This document shows, piece by piece, positions 26,669 through 35,760 of a DNA stretch of 64,000 nucleotides. Source of the DNA: Altererythrobacter sp. C41 (GTDB taxonomy: Bacteria > Pseudomonadota > Alphaproteobacteria > Sphingomonadales > Sphingomonadaceae); the NCBI RefSeq assembly GCF_016803135.1, contig NZ_JAEVFE010000005.1, forward strand, positions 1 through 64,000, given 5' to 3'. Each line of letters opens with the position of its first letter. Position 1 is the stretch's first letter. The notes under the pieces are model-generated. The model saw only the letters and a list, made by a program, of their open reading frames with translations, had not been told where the DNA came from and ran no database searches. Made by a program: the position numbers and the translations under genes.

Positions 26669-27141
26669 TGCCGATCAACCTGAAGAAGACCGTCGCGGCC
26701 ACATCTACGCTTGCCGCCTTGACCGGCTTGGGCCTGTTCGCGGCGCAGGCGCAGGCACCGCAACGCAATGTCTGGTCCGGCGTCTACACTGCCGCACAGG
26801 CCGCGCGCGGCGCCGATGCCTATGCCATGCATTGCGCAGCATGCCACGGCTCCTCGCTGGAAGGCATCGATGTGGCTCCCGCGCTTACGGGCGCCACTTT
26901 TTCCAGCAACTGGAACAATACGTCAGCGGCGGATCTACACGAGCGCATCAAGCTCACGATGCCGATTCAGGCGCCCAACAGCCTCGGCGGACGCATGGTC
27001 GCCGATATCGAGGCCTATATTTTCCAGGCCAATGGCATGCCCGCGGGCGATCTCGATCTGCCACCTAACCCCGCGCTGATGCGCAATGTCGTGATAACCT
27101 CGCAGAAGCCGGCCGATGACGAAGGCGACTGTACCTGTTGA
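26665..27141 (+). CDS. Small periplasmic cytochrome c
   Basis: 158 residues. Signal peptide to about residue 30, one heme site CAACH at 57-61 and a likely axial Met in the KLTMP region. It overlaps the PQQ dehydrogenase stop (ATGA), so it is the obvious electron acceptor of that enzyme. The C-terminus ends in an unusual Cys pair (GDCTC). Confidence 0.88.
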   Translation: MMPINLKKTVAATSTLAALTGLGLFAAQAQAPQRNVWSGVYTAAQAARGADAYAMHCAACHGSSLEGIDVAPALTGATFSSNWNNTSAADLHERIKLTMPIQAPNSLGGRMVADIEAYIFQANGMPAGDLDLPPNPALMRNVVITSQKPADDEGDCTC

Positions 27142-27149
27142 ACCGCAAG

Positions 27150-27180
27150 AGGCTGCGTCGCACGGTTTGCGGCGCAGCCT
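27150..27180. terminator. Bidirectional hairpin between convergent genes
   Basis: AGGCTGCG (27150-27157) pairs with CGCAGCCT (27173-27180). It sits in the 62-nt gap between the cytochrome c gene and the convergent crotonase gene, where it can end both transcripts. T-runs are short. Confidence 0.6.
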
Positions 27181-27203
27181 GTTCCTTCAGCCGAAGCGTC
27201 CGA

Positions 27204-27986
27204 TCACTGCCCTGTCCAGTCAGGGATGCGCCTCGTCTTGGCCAGGAAGTCCGCCACACCGCGACGGAAATCCGCGCTGCCGTAGACGCCGGCGATCAGT
27301 TCCTCGATATCGGGCAGGCCCTCGAATACCATCCGGCGGATCGTTTCCTTGGTGGCGTGCGTGGTCAAAGGAGCGTTAGCGGATGCCTGCTCGCATAATG
27401 CAGCAACTTCCGCATCCATGTTCTCCCGTTCGACCAGTTTGAGCAGGAAGCCGCTCGCGTAGAGCTGATCTGCGGTCAGCATCTCGCCAAGCAGGACCAT
27501 TCGCTTGGCGAATTGCACTCCCACCGCAGCGCCTATCCGCGCCACGCTTGCAGCGGATAGGCAATTGCCGATGGTGCGCCCGATCGGCGAGCCGAACTTC
27601 GAATCCGGCGTGGCGATGCGGAAATCGCAGGCGGATGCGATATTGATTCCGCCGCCGACCGCCCAGCCTTCGACAACCGCGATCGTCGTGCAAGGAATGG
27701 CGTCGAGCGCCCCCATGCACTCGTCTATCTCACGCTCGTAAGCAACACCTTGCCGGCCGTCTTCGTACTCGGCAAACTTGGAGATATCCGTGCCGGAGAC
27801 AAACGCCTTGCCGCCGGCGCCCCGGAAGGTAACGACGCGAACGGAGCGATCCTGCGCAAACTCGCGCGCAGCATCGCGCAGATCGAACCACATCTGGCTC
27901 GTCAAGGCGTTGTGCGCGGATGGGTTGTCCATACGGACATGCGCCGCCGCGCCATCGCGCGTGACTGTGATACGCCCCTCGCTCAT
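27204..27986 (-). CDS. Crotonase/enoyl-CoA hydratase family protein
   Basis: 260 residues with the crotonase fold: oxyanion-hole segments GGKAFVSGTDISKF (about 58-71) and VEGWAVGGGINIASACDFRIA (105-125). The two glutamates of classical hydratases are not present: N115 stands at the first (GGGINIA instead of GGCELA) and I135 at the second (KFGSPIGRT instead of FGxPE). Another crotonase reaction (isomerase, hydrolase, decarboxylase or lyase) is therefore more likely than simple hydration. It overlaps the CoA-transferase gene by 4 nt and probably acts on its product. Confidence 0.88.
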   Translation of the reverse strand: MSEGRITVTRDGAAAHVRMDNPSAHNALTSQMWFDLRDAAREFAQDRSVRVVTFRGAGGKAFVSGTDISKFAEYEDGRQGVAYEREIDECMGALDAIPCTTIAVVEGWAVGGGINIASACDFRIATPDSKFGSPIGRTIGNCLSAASVARIGAAVGVQFAKRMVLLGEMLTADQLYASGFLLKLVERENMDAEVAALCEQASANAPLTTHATKETIRRMVFEGLPDIEELIAGVYGSADFRRGVADFLAKTRRIPDWTGQ

Positions 27987-29170
27987 TCCGCCGCCTCCGC
28001 GCCTTTGGACAGCAAGCCTCGCTCCATCAGTTCCTCGCGGATGGCATCGCCGTGTTCGTCGAGCAGTGGCGGTGGCAACCTCACTTCCTGCGGCGTACCG
28101 CGCATCTTGACCGGAAAGCCGAGCGAGCGGAACTCTCCCTCCACCGGATGTTCCACCATCATCATCATCTCGCGCGCTTCGGCCTGCTCGCTTGCAATGG
28201 CTTCACCATAGTCGAGGATAGGCGCCGCGGGGACGCCTGCGCCCAGAAGAGTGTCGATCCACTCCTGCTTGGTGCGCGTCTTGAAGGTAGGCGCCATCGC
28301 GTCGATCAGCTCCTGGCGGTTCTGGACACGCGATGCGTTGTCGGACCAGCGGGGATCGTCCTGCAATTCCGCCCTCCCCATCACATCGATCATCTTGAGC
28401 CACAGGCCCTGGTTTGCGGCACCGATCACGAACCAGCCGTCCGATGCTTCTACCGCTTGGTAGGGGGCCGACATGCGGTTGGCAGAGCCGATAGGTTGAG
28501 GCGGTTTTCCCGTGCCCCACAGTTCGGCCGTTTCCCAGATCGACAGGCCCAGGGCAGCTTCCAGCAGCGATGCGTCGATGTACTGACCCTTGCCCGTTTT
28601 TTCTCGTCCGATGATCGCGCTGAGTATTCCGTAAACGCTGAACAGGCCTGCACCGAGATCGGCAACGGCGATCGAATTCTTGGCCGGCTCCATGCCCGGG
28701 AATCCGTTCGAACTCAGGACCCCGGACATAGCCTGCGCAATCAGGTCGAAACCGGGACGCATTGCCCAGGGCCCGGTCTGGCCGAAGCCCGAAATACTGG
28801 CATAGACGAGCCTGGGATTGAGCTCGCTTAGCGTCGCGTAATCGATGCCAAGCCGCTGCGCGACGCCCGGCCGCGCGTTTTCGACCAGAACGTCGGCAGT
28901 CTTGACCAAGGCGTAGAGGACCTCGCGTTCGGCTTGATCTTTCAGATTCAGGCAGATGCTGCGCTTGTTGCGATTGAGCGCGAGAAAACCCGGACTGTCC
29001 TCCCCCTTCAGACGAAATCCCATGGAATGGCGCGTCGAATCGCCGGTTCGCGGCGGCTCGATCTTGATGACGTCGGCTCCCATGTCGCCCAGCAACATGC
29101 AGCAGAATGGCCCCGCCATGACCTGCGAGATGTCGAGGACGCGCAGCCCCGCGAGCGGCAAGTGTGCCAT
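27983..29170 (-). CDS. CaiB/BaiF family CoA-transferase
   Basis: 395 residues from MAHLPLAGLRVLDISQVMAGPFCCMLLGDMGADVIKIEPPRTGDSTR, the class III CoA-transferase N-terminus. The likely catalytic Asp is in SIAVADLGAGLFSVYGILSAIIGREKTGKGQYIDASL. It moves CoA from a donor such as succinyl-CoA to a carboxylic acid, activating it for the adjacent crotonase. GAGGAGA precedes ATG 29170; a TTG at 29188 would overlap that SD. Divergent from the second PQQ dehydrogenase, with the perfect operator palindrome between. Confidence 0.92.
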   Translation of the reverse strand: MAHLPLAGLRVLDISQVMAGPFCCMLLGDMGADVIKIEPPRTGDSTRHSMGFRLKGEDSPGFLALNRNKRSICLNLKDQAEREVLYALVKTADVLVENARPGVAQRLGIDYATLSELNPRLVYASISGFGQTGPWAMRPGFDLIAQAMSGVLSSNGFPGMEPAKNSIAVADLGAGLFSVYGILSAIIGREKTGKGQYIDASLLEAALGLSIWETAELWGTGKPPQPIGSANRMSAPYQAVEASDGWFVIGAANQGLWLKMIDVMGRAELQDDPRWSDNASRVQNRQELIDAMAPTFKTRTKQEWIDTLLGAGVPAAPILDYGEAIASEQAEAREMMMMVEHPVEGEFRSLGFPVKMRGTPQEVRLPPPLLDEHGDAIREELMERGLLSKGAEAAE

Positions 29171-29209
29171 CAGAATGTCTCTCCTCAATAACCTTCTAAT
29201 TCTGGCCTA

Positions 29210-29228
29210 AATCATATTGTATATGATT
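29210..29228. promoter_or_regulatory. Perfect palindromic operator in divergent promoter
   Basis: AATCATATTGTATATGATT: AATCATA and TATGATT are exact reverse complements around a 5-nt centre. It lies 40 nt upstream of the CoA-transferase ATG and 85 nt upstream of the second PQQ dehydrogenase, so one bound dimer could control both. This is the complete symmetrical form of the AATCATATAGGATA word found at three other promoters. Confidence 0.75.
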
Positions 29229-29313
29229 CCAAGGCGGTTTAACGTAGCGCTTTAGATGGACCTGCCGGGGGCCGATGCCCCCAGGCAAGCCTTTATAGGG
29301 AGAGGGCTTACCG

Positions 29314-31212
29314 ATGCGATTGAAGCACTGGCCCGGATTCTTGATCGGAAGCCTGTTGGCGACAACCGCTTGCCCGGCACTTCTGGCGGAGGGTCCCGGC
29401 GATTGGAGCAGCTACGGGCACGACGAGAGCCACGCGCGGCATTCGCAGCTGACCGTAATCACCCCCGAAAATGTCCACCAATTGCGCAAGCTGTGGACCT
29501 TCAACATGCGCCCCGAGGGCCAAGCTGCAGAGGCGGTCGCAATGCCCGACACCTCGGCGCCGCCACAGCCGTCTCGTTATTCCGCGTCGCAAGCCACTCC
29601 TCTCGTCGTGGACGGCACGATGTATCTGCCGACTCCCTATAACCGCATCGTGGCTCTCAACGCCTCCACGGGCGAAGAGCGATGGGTTTTCGTGCTGCCC
29701 GACAAGGACCAGGCGTCGACTCGCGGCGTGGCATACTGGCCAGGGGACGGCGAGGTCGGCCCCCGGATCGTGTTTGGCTCGCGGAACGGAAAACTCTACG
29801 CGCTCGACGCAGCCACGGGCCGTCTTGCGGAGGGGTTCGGAGAATCGGGCGCGGTGAACATGAAGACGCCCGAAGTCATGAACGGCACGCGCGCGCCGCT
29901 GGGCATGACCAGTCCGCCGGCGATTTACCGCAATCTCATCATTACCGGCTCGCGCGTGCAGGAGATGCCGGTCAAGGGCGCGCGGGGCGACGTACGCGCC
30001 TGGAACGCGGTTACCGGCGAACTCGTGTGGACGTTCCGCACCATCCCGCGCCCGGGCGAACCCGGCTTCGAAACCTGGGAGGGCGACAGCTGGAAGGATC
30101 GCTCCGGCGCCAACGTCTGGACATTCATTCCCGTCGATAATGAGCGCGGCATCGCCTATCTCCCCGTCGGCGCTCCCACCTATGACCGATGGGGCGGCGA
30201 CCGCCCGGGCGAGAATCTCTACGGCAATTCCGTGGTCGCGGTGAACGCAGCCACCGGCGAATACCTGTGGCACTTTCAGACGGTGCATCACGACATTTGG
30301 GACGTCGATCTCCCGGTCGTGACCCTCGTCGACGTGAAGCGCGACGGCGAGACGATCCCCGCGATCGTGGCGATGAACAAGATGGCAATCATGTTCATCC
30401 TCGATCGCGTGACCGGCGAGCCACTCTACGACGTGACGGAAGTCCCGGTCCCTACCGAAACCGATATTCCGGACGAACGGCCCTGGCCCACGCAGCCCAT
30501 GCCGGCCAAGCCCGCGCCGCTCGCCCGCCTGAGCTTCGACATGAGTGAGATCGTCGAGGGACCGCCAACTCTGCGCGCAGCGTGCGAGAAGGTTGCCGCA
30601 GAGCTGAACGTGGTCGGCAGCAAGATGTTTCAGCCGTTGCGGGCGGATTCAGCTGTTGCATTTTTTCCCGGCAGCCTCGGCGGAGTGGACTGGGGCGGCG
30701 GATCGTTCGACCCTGCGACCTCGCTTTACGTCGTCAACATCAACAGTCTCGGAAGCCCCCAGCAGATGGAGCAGCAGCCCGACGGCAGTTGGGGCATGAA
30801 GACCGGCTACACGTACTTCCGTGACCCCGAGACTGGCCACCCCTGCGGCAAGCCGCCGTGGGGCGAGCTGGTGGCGGTAAACGTGAATACCGGGGACGTC
30901 GCCTGGCGAACTGTCTTGGGCGACAACGAAGAGCCCCTGCTCAAGGATGCGGGGCGGATCAGCGCCGGAGGCCCGATCACCACGGCTAGCGGCCTGACCT
31001 TTATCGGCGCGACGACGGATTCAATGATCCGAGCGTTCGACACCCGCACAGGCGAGTTGCTCTGGAAGGACCAGCTGCCTGCCTCAAACTACGGAACCCC
31101 CATGACATACGCGATGGAGGACGGGCGCCAGGCGCTCGCCGTCGTGGCTACGGGCGGGTTCGCATCCCAACCTCCGACTGCCGACGAGGTGGTCGTCTAT
31201 ACCCTGCCATGA
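29314..31212 (+). CDS. PQQ-dependent dehydrogenase, second copy
   Basis: 632 residues. A signal peptide (MRLKHWPGFLIGSLLATTACPALLA) is followed by a quinoprotein propeller starting DWSSYGHDESHARHSQLTVI, with repeats such as GEERWVFVLPDKD, GELVWTFRTIPRPGEPGFETWEGD and TGEYLWHFQTVHHDIWDVDLP. No heme motif. Related to but clearly distinct from the enzyme at 24584 (shorter, Sec-type signal). Electrons presumably go to the small cytochrome encoded 9 nt downstream. The two enzymes may act on successive alcohols or on stereoisomers. Confidence 0.88.
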   Translation: MRLKHWPGFLIGSLLATTACPALLAEGPGDWSSYGHDESHARHSQLTVITPENVHQLRKLWTFNMRPEGQAAEAVAMPDTSAPPQPSRYSASQATPLVVDGTMYLPTPYNRIVALNASTGEERWVFVLPDKDQASTRGVAYWPGDGEVGPRIVFGSRNGKLYALDAATGRLAEGFGESGAVNMKTPEVMNGTRAPLGMTSPPAIYRNLIITGSRVQEMPVKGARGDVRAWNAVTGELVWTFRTIPRPGEPGFETWEGDSWKDRSGANVWTFIPVDNERGIAYLPVGAPTYDRWGGDRPGENLYGNSVVAVNAATGEYLWHFQTVHHDIWDVDLPVVTLVDVKRDGETIPAIVAMNKMAIMFILDRVTGEPLYDVTEVPVPTETDIPDERPWPTQPMPAKPAPLARLSFDMSEIVEGPPTLRAACEKVAAELNVVGSKMFQPLRADSAVAFFPGSLGGVDWGGGSFDPATSLYVVNINSLGSPQQMEQQPDGSWGMKTGYTYFRDPETGHPCGKPPWGELVAVNVNTGDVAWRTVLGDNEEPLLKDAGRISAGGPITTASGLTFIGATTDSMIRAFDTRTGELLWKDQLPASNYGTPMTYAMEDGRQALAVVATGGFASQPPTADEVVVYTLP

Positions 31213-31221
31213 GGTCTTTCT

Positions 31222-31524
31222 ATGCTGACTAAGAATCTATCTCGCCTCGTTCTTCTGCTCGCTGCGGCCGGGACTTGCACAATGGCCGCCGGTCAGCAGA
31301 GAACCGCTCCGCCCCCCGGCCCCGGACTAAAACTCATCAACGAGCGCTGCGCCTTCTGCCACACCACCGCACAGGTGCTACGCGTGCGTAAGACTCCTGA
31401 GGCCTGGAGAACCACCGTCAGGCTGATGGTCGACCGGGGAGCGGAACTCAGCCCCAGCGAAGAGAAGGTAATGATCAATTACCTGAACACCCATTTCGGA
31501 GTGCGGAAAGGCAAGCAACGCTGA
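31222..31524 (+). CDS. Very small c-type cytochrome
   Basis: 100 residues. Signal peptide to about residue 25 and one heme motif CAFCH at 43-47 (LINERCAFCHTTAQVLRVRKTPEAW). The remainder is short, of the kind found in quinohemoprotein small subunits. Partner of the PQQ dehydrogenase just upstream. Confidence 0.82.
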   Translation: MLTKNLSRLVLLLAAAGTCTMAAGQQRTAPPPGPGLKLINERCAFCHTTAQVLRVRKTPEAWRTTVRLMVDRGAELSPSEEKVMINYLNTHFGVRKGKQR

Positions 31525-31741
31525 CGGCGCTCCGCGCGCCGATGGTGACAATGCGCCTCACATGCCCGGGGCGCTCCACAGCCCGTGATCGGCGAGATGC
31601 CTGTTCGAGGGCGGCATTTGGTTTAGCAGGTCGATCCGGGCTAAAGTCTTGCACGAACTGCTGCCTGAAACCATTTGCCGCCCCGACGATGTCCGGGACC
31701 CGATACGCTAGCCGGGCAGCACACCTGAGGCGTGTCGGTTG

Positions 31742-31812
31742 GTACGCGGCCCTCCCGACCGAACGCTTTGCCGGAGTCTCTTCGCAGCTGAGGTAAATGG
31801 CCGGCCGCGTAC
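31742..31812. repeat. Inverted repeat between convergent genes
   Basis: GTACGCGGCC (31742-31751) and GGCCGCGTAC (31803-31812) are exact reverse complements separated by about 51 nt. It lies in the 294-nt space between the cytochrome and lactonase gene ends, which otherwise shows no convincing gene. Confidence 0.45.
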
Positions 31813-31818
31813 AGCGGA

Positions 31819-32820
31819 TTATCGCGCGTAACGAGGCAGAGCTCCAACGCTCTTGATCGGAACGCGATAGATGCTGGTGGAAGCAGTGATCCATAAGGCG
31901 TCGCCGCCTTCACCGAACGCCACGTTCGCGGCCACTTCCGGCATATGAATGCGCCCCAGCAACTTGCCTCGAGGGGAGACGATCCAGATGCCGCCCGGGC
32001 CGGTGGCCCAGAGATTACCGATCTTATCGACCTTGAGCCCGTCGGCGCCGCCCGGTTCATCGCCCTCGAGGGTGATGACCTTGCGCTTGTCCGACAGCGT
32101 ACCGCCCGCACCGATCGTCCAGGCATAGATGGTCGCGTCGCCGTAATCCGAAACGTAGAGCGTGGCGCCATCGGGCGACAGGCCGATCCCGTTCGGCAGC
32201 TTCAGGTCGGTGATCGCCGGCGTCAGGTCTCCGTCGGCATAGCGAAATACCGCATTATAGGGCAGCTCCTTGGCCGGATCATCGTTCATGCCATTGAAGA
32301 GGCCGAACGGCGGATCCGTGAACCACAATGCGCCATCGGGGCCGTAAACGAGATCGTTCGGGCTGTTGAGACGCTTCCCGCGGTAGTTGCTGATGAAGGG
32401 TGTCACGGCTCCTTCCGCATCGACATGGACGATGCGTCGGGCGCCCATCTGCGCCATCAGCACGCGCCCGTCCTGACCGGGGGCGAGGCCGTTGGAGCCG
32501 ATGTTGGCACCCTCCGGCGGGTTGGGAAGCCCCCCGGAATTGGCGAGAAGCTCGGTAACCTCCCCTTCCCTGCTGACGACCCGCAACTTGTCGCCGCTTA
32601 CGTCGGAGAACCAGAGCTGGCCATCATGCCACAACGGACCTTCGGTGAAGCCGAACCCGGTAGCGACCCGCTCGATGGATGCGTCCGGGGAGATCAAGGC
32701 GTCCAGCGCAGGGTCGACGCGCTCGATCCGAGCCGCTTGACCGGCTTCGCCTTCCTGGGCGGCCGTGTTGGGGGACACAGCCACGAGCGTCGCTGCGGCG
32801 AGGATAGCGAATGCGCGCAT
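31819..32820 (-). CDS. SMP-30/gluconolactonase family protein, exported
   Basis: 333 residues. Signal peptide MRAFAILAAATLVAVSPNTAAQ, then a six-bladed propeller with the metal-site signatures EGPLWHDGQLWFSD, NSPNDLVYGPDGALWFTDPPFGL and PNGIGLSPDGATLYVSD. Such enzymes open sugar or aldonic lactones using Ca2+ or Zn2+. A periplasmic lactonase fits after PQQ oxidation, which yields lactones from cyclic substrates. Last gene of the bicupin-ABM-lactonase operon, 11 nt after the preceding gene. Confidence 0.9.
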   Translation of the reverse strand: MRAFAILAAATLVAVSPNTAAQEGEAGQAARIERVDPALDALISPDASIERVATGFGFTEGPLWHDGQLWFSDVSGDKLRVVSREGEVTELLANSGGLPNPPEGANIGSNGLAPGQDGRVLMAQMGARRIVHVDAEGAVTPFISNYRGKRLNSPNDLVYGPDGALWFTDPPFGLFNGMNDDPAKELPYNAVFRYADGDLTPAITDLKLPNGIGLSPDGATLYVSDYGDATIYAWTIGAGGTLSDKRKVITLEGDEPGGADGLKVDKIGNLWATGPGGIWIVSPRGKLLGRIHMPEVAANVAFGEGGDALWITASTSIYRVPIKSVGALPRYAR

Positions 32821-32831
32821 GGCCGTGCTCC

Positions 32832-33272
32832 TCAAACGCTGTCGGTCAGCAGGACCAGGTAGTCCTTGTTGAGCACCGTATCCTCGATCAGAGGCCAGAC
32901 CTCTTGATGAATGTCCGACTTGATCCATACTTGCCGCTGCGCCTCGCTTTCGTAAGTGAGCTGAAAGCGATAGTTGATACCGGGCGCGGGCGCTGGACGG
33001 CCCTGGATGATGGCCCGGAGCCTGAGCATTTTGACATCGATGTAGCCCCGGCCGCGGAAACTCTCCGCCGCAGGTTTGAAACGCGTGCGGAAAGCATTGA
33101 GCATTTCTTCCTCGCGCTCGGGATCGACCGCAAGATCGCAATATAGCACGATCGGCTTGGGCCCGGAGCCGCTGCCGGCACTGCGGTCCTGCGCCATGGC
33201 GGCCGCCCGTGCCACGCCACTGACACCAACGCCGGCTACCGCCAGCAATTTCAGCATGTTGCGTCTTTCCAT
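32832..33272 (-). CDS. Exported dimeric alpha/beta-barrel protein
   Basis: 146 residues. The N-terminus MERRNMLKLLAVAGVGVSGVARAAAMAQ looks like an export (possibly Tat) signal. The mature part (PIVLYCDLAVDPEREEEMLNAFRTRFKPAAESF...) resembles ABM/NIPSNAP-type ferredoxin-like barrels. Members are often small monooxygenases or isomerases, but no catalytic residue can be named. Middle gene of a three-gene unit, 11 nt from each neighbour. Confidence 0.72.
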   Translation of the reverse strand: MERRNMLKLLAVAGVGVSGVARAAAMAQDRSAGSGSGPKPIVLYCDLAVDPEREEEMLNAFRTRFKPAAESFRGRGYIDVKMLRLRAIIQGRPAPAPGINYRFQLTYESEAQRQVWIKSDIHQEVWPLIEDTVLNKDYLVLLTDSV

Positions 33273-33283
33273 GTTCCTCTCCT

Positions 33284-34186
33284 TCAACGCGCGCGCTGCT
33301 GGCTCGCAGCATAGGCCGCCTTGGCAGCCAGGCTTTCGGCTACACCGAATACGATCAGTTCCAGGGGCTCTTCGCCGGTCGTTCGTATCTCGCGCGCCTG
33401 CCCGACATCGACGGGCACCGCGTCGCCTGCTTGAATGCGTGCGGTTTCTCCGCCGACGACGACGTCGCCCGCGCCTGACATCACGTAGAGCACCTCGCTC
33501 ATGCCCGGGTTCTGGCCGCTGCCCACACTGGTACCGGACGGAACCAGTAAATGGTCGACATAGGTCCAAGGCGTGGAGAACACGCTGGGACCCAGCACGC
33601 GCCGATACAGCACCTCACCGGCCCCGCCATCCATCGCCTGCACGGGCCGGAGCAACGCGCGATCGAAGCGCGCGTTGATGAATTGCGGGATGCTATCGAG
33701 TTCGACTCCCTCGCGAGAGTCGTTAAGGTCGAAATTATCGTAGCTCTTGGTCATCCCCACATTGATATTCAGCCACTGGAGCGGCTTGTCCGTGTGGTTG
33801 TAGATGGCGTGCGCGTCTCCCATCCGATCCGGCACGGCCGCCGGGCCAGGGATCGTGGCGGTACGGCCGTTGATAGTGAACTGAGCCTCTCCGTCCAGGA
33901 TGAGGAACATCTCTTCGCACTGATTGTGAAAGTGCTGGCCGATGCTGCTTCCGGGCATGATGACGCCGCGGTGGACGAATATGACGTTGGTGCTCAGCGC
34001 ATCCGCGCCAAGCAATGAGCCCAGACGCATAGAGCCTGCGCCCCCGTGGACACCGGCTGCCTCGCGCATGTTTGCCGGATCGGTGCGACCGATCCGCTGC
34101 TCCAGAGTCTGCGCGACTGCTGGCGCGGCCATCAATACCGCCGCCAGCGCCGCCATAACGCCTGTTGCTCGTGCGGTGCGAAGCAT
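33284..34186 (-). CDS. Exported bicupin protein
   Basis: 300 residues. Signal peptide to about residue 25 (...AAPAVAQ). Two cupin domains: the first has HxHxxxxE in [23 protein letters not shown] with a later His in GDAHAIYNH; the second (about 195-290, [28 protein letters not shown]) lacks the full His set. Metal binding, and perhaps a periplasmic oxygenase, isomerase or lyase, is likely from the first domain. First gene of the bicupin-ABM-lactonase unit, divergent from the MFS gene with the operator at 34254 between. Confidence 0.83.
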   Translation of the reverse strand: MLRTARATGVMAALAAVLMAAPAVAQTLEQRIGRTDPANMREAAGVHGGAGSMRLGSLLGADALSTNVIFVHRGVIMPGSSIGQHFHNQCEEMFLILDGEAQFTINGRTATIPGPAAVPDRMGDAHAIYNHTDKPLQWLNINVGMTKSYDNFDLNDSREGVELDSIPQFINARFDRALLRPVQAMDGGAGEVLYRRVLGPSVFSTPWTYVDHLLVPSGTSVGSGQNPGMSEVLYVMSGAGDVVVGGETARIQAGDAVPVDVGQAREIRTTGEEPLELIVFGVAESLAAKAAYAASQQRAR

Positions 34187-34253
34187 GGTGCGCCCTCCCT
34201 CCTTGCGCCGGATGACCGGCCTTTACGTATCTCTATAACCGCATTACAGTGAT

Positions 34254-34268
34254 AATCATATAGGATAT
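34254..34268. promoter_or_regulatory. Operator copy in bicupin/MFS divergent promoter
   Basis: AATCATATAGGATAT lies 19 nt upstream of the MFS start and 68 nt from the bicupin start. A possible promoter for the MFS side is TTTACG-17 nt-TACAGT just before it, so the operator again sits right after the -10. Identical over 14 nt to the site at 21495. Confidence 0.7.
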
Positions 34269-34286
34269 TTAAGTTGGGAGGGATCG

Positions 34287-35624
34287 ATGGCGGCGAGCGG
34301 ACGCTCACGGATACGTGTACAACTGGTGTTCCTGCTGTTCGTGATCAGCGCGATCGCCTTCCTCGACAGAACCAACATCTCCGTCGCCGGCGTGCAGATG
34401 CGCGAAGAGTACGGCATCGACCAAATCCAGCTGGGCTGGATATTCAGCGCCTTCCTGATCGGGTACGCAGCGTTCCAGGTGCCCGCGGGCTGGATGGCAG
34501 CACGTTTTGGTCCGCGAAAGCTTCTGACGTGGGCACTGATCTGGTGGGGTGTATTCAGCGTCGCGACGGCGCTTGTACCCGCGGAAGGTCGCTATGCGGT
34601 GACGATGCTGATCCTGGTCCGCTTTGCTCTCGGGATAGGAGAGGCTGCCGTCTATCCCGCCGGGAATCAGTTCATCTCGCGCTGGGTGCCAGTTGGCGAA
34701 CGGGGCAAGGCAAACGGCTTGATCTTTGCCGGCGTCGGCGCGGGCTCCGGCCTTACGCCGCCGCTGATAACGGCGGTCATCGCGTTCGCCGGTTGGCGAG
34801 CATCATTCTACGCCTGCGCTGCCATCGGTCTGGTGGTGGCGGCGATCTGGTACGTGGTTTCGCGCGACCGACCGCAGGATCACGCCGGCGTCAATGAAGC
34901 CGAGCTCGCGCATATCGAAAGCGGGCTTCCGCCGGCCCCGCCCGCAGAACGCGTTGCGCCCCCGTGGCGAGCCATCCTCTCGAGCCGCAACGTCTGGGGC
35001 CTGTTCGTAAGCTACTTTGCATTCGGCTACGTGGTCTGGATCTTCTTCAGCTGGTTCTTCATCTACCTTACGGAGGTGCGCGGGCTCGATCTCGCTTCCA
35101 GCGCAGTGTTCGGCATGGCACCGTTCATCGCCATGACGGTCGGTTGTCTCGGCGGCGGCTTCCTAAACGACGCGATCTCGAAGCGCTTCGGCCTCTTTGC
35201 CGGTCGCTCGGGCCTCGCAATGATTTCCTTCCTGCTGACCGCCCTCTTCCTGCTGGTCGGCTCGAACGTCGACAACGTACCGCTCGCGGTTCTGGTCCTC
35301 GCCTTGGGTGGCGGCGCGATCTATCTGTCGCAAAGCAGCTTCTGGTCCGTCACCGCGGATATCGCCGGCCGGCACACGGGGGTGGTGTCGGGACTGATGA
35401 ATGCCGGATGCCAGATCGGCGGCGCTATCACGGCCTCTCTCACGCCCTGGATTGCAGCCCAGTACGGTTGGGTTGCGGCGTTCGGGACCGGTGCTGCAAT
35501 AGTCGTGGTGGGAACCGCAGCCTGGGCCGTGGTTGACCCCCGCCGGCTTATCGAACCAGTCGAGACGGACGAATCCGTCCCTCAGTCAGCGTTCGCCAAT
35601 CCCGTCGCCGAGAGCGGGCGGTGA
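34287..35624 (+). CDS. MFS transporter, ACS family (second)
   Basis: 445 residues, 12 predicted helices. N-terminal signature AFLDRTNISVAGVQMREEYGIDQIQLGWIFSAFLIGYAAFQVPAGWMAARFGPRKLL. Same transporter branch as the protein at 17180 but not a close duplicate. It probably imports the acid produced by the periplasmic enzymes. SD GGGAGG precedes the start, and the operator lies just upstream. Confidence 0.91.
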   Translation: MAASGRSRIRVQLVFLLFVISAIAFLDRTNISVAGVQMREEYGIDQIQLGWIFSAFLIGYAAFQVPAGWMAARFGPRKLLTWALIWWGVFSVATALVPAEGRYAVTMLILVRFALGIGEAAVYPAGNQFISRWVPVGERGKANGLIFAGVGAGSGLTPPLITAVIAFAGWRASFYACAAIGLVVAAIWYVVSRDRPQDHAGVNEAELAHIESGLPPAPPAERVAPPWRAILSSRNVWGLFVSYFAFGYVVWIFFSWFFIYLTEVRGLDLASSAVFGMAPFIAMTVGCLGGGFLNDAISKRFGLFAGRSGLAMISFLLTALFLLVGSNVDNVPLAVLVLALGGGAIYLSQSSFWSVTADIAGRHTGVVSGLMNAGCQIGGAITASLTPWIAAQYGWVAAFGTGAAIVVVGTAAWAVVDPRRLIEPVETDESVPQSAFANPVAESGR

Positions 35625-35724
35625 ACAGCGATGTTCCGCCGCCATGTCGGCGAGCAATGCGGCACCGAGTGTTCACTGGTCGCTTGTCGTTCGGCCGAAT
35701 AAACAGCCGGCAACGGCCCAACCC

Positions 35725-35740
35725 CGCCATAAAAATGGCG
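35725..35740 (+). other. Hairpin ahead of second bicupin gene
   Basis: CGCCAT-aaaa-ATGGCG forms a perfect short hairpin about 20 nt upstream of the bicupin ATG, in the 136-nt gap after the MFS gene. It could tune expression between the two genes. The ribosome binding site AGGAGG (35753-35758) follows it. Confidence 0.4.
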
Positions 35741-35760
35741 CAATGACCTCAGGAGGATGC

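Noticed and set aside
31475-31894. A 139-codon frame between the small cytochrome and the lactonase
   Set aside because: It overlaps both confident genes and has no family features or ribosome binding site.
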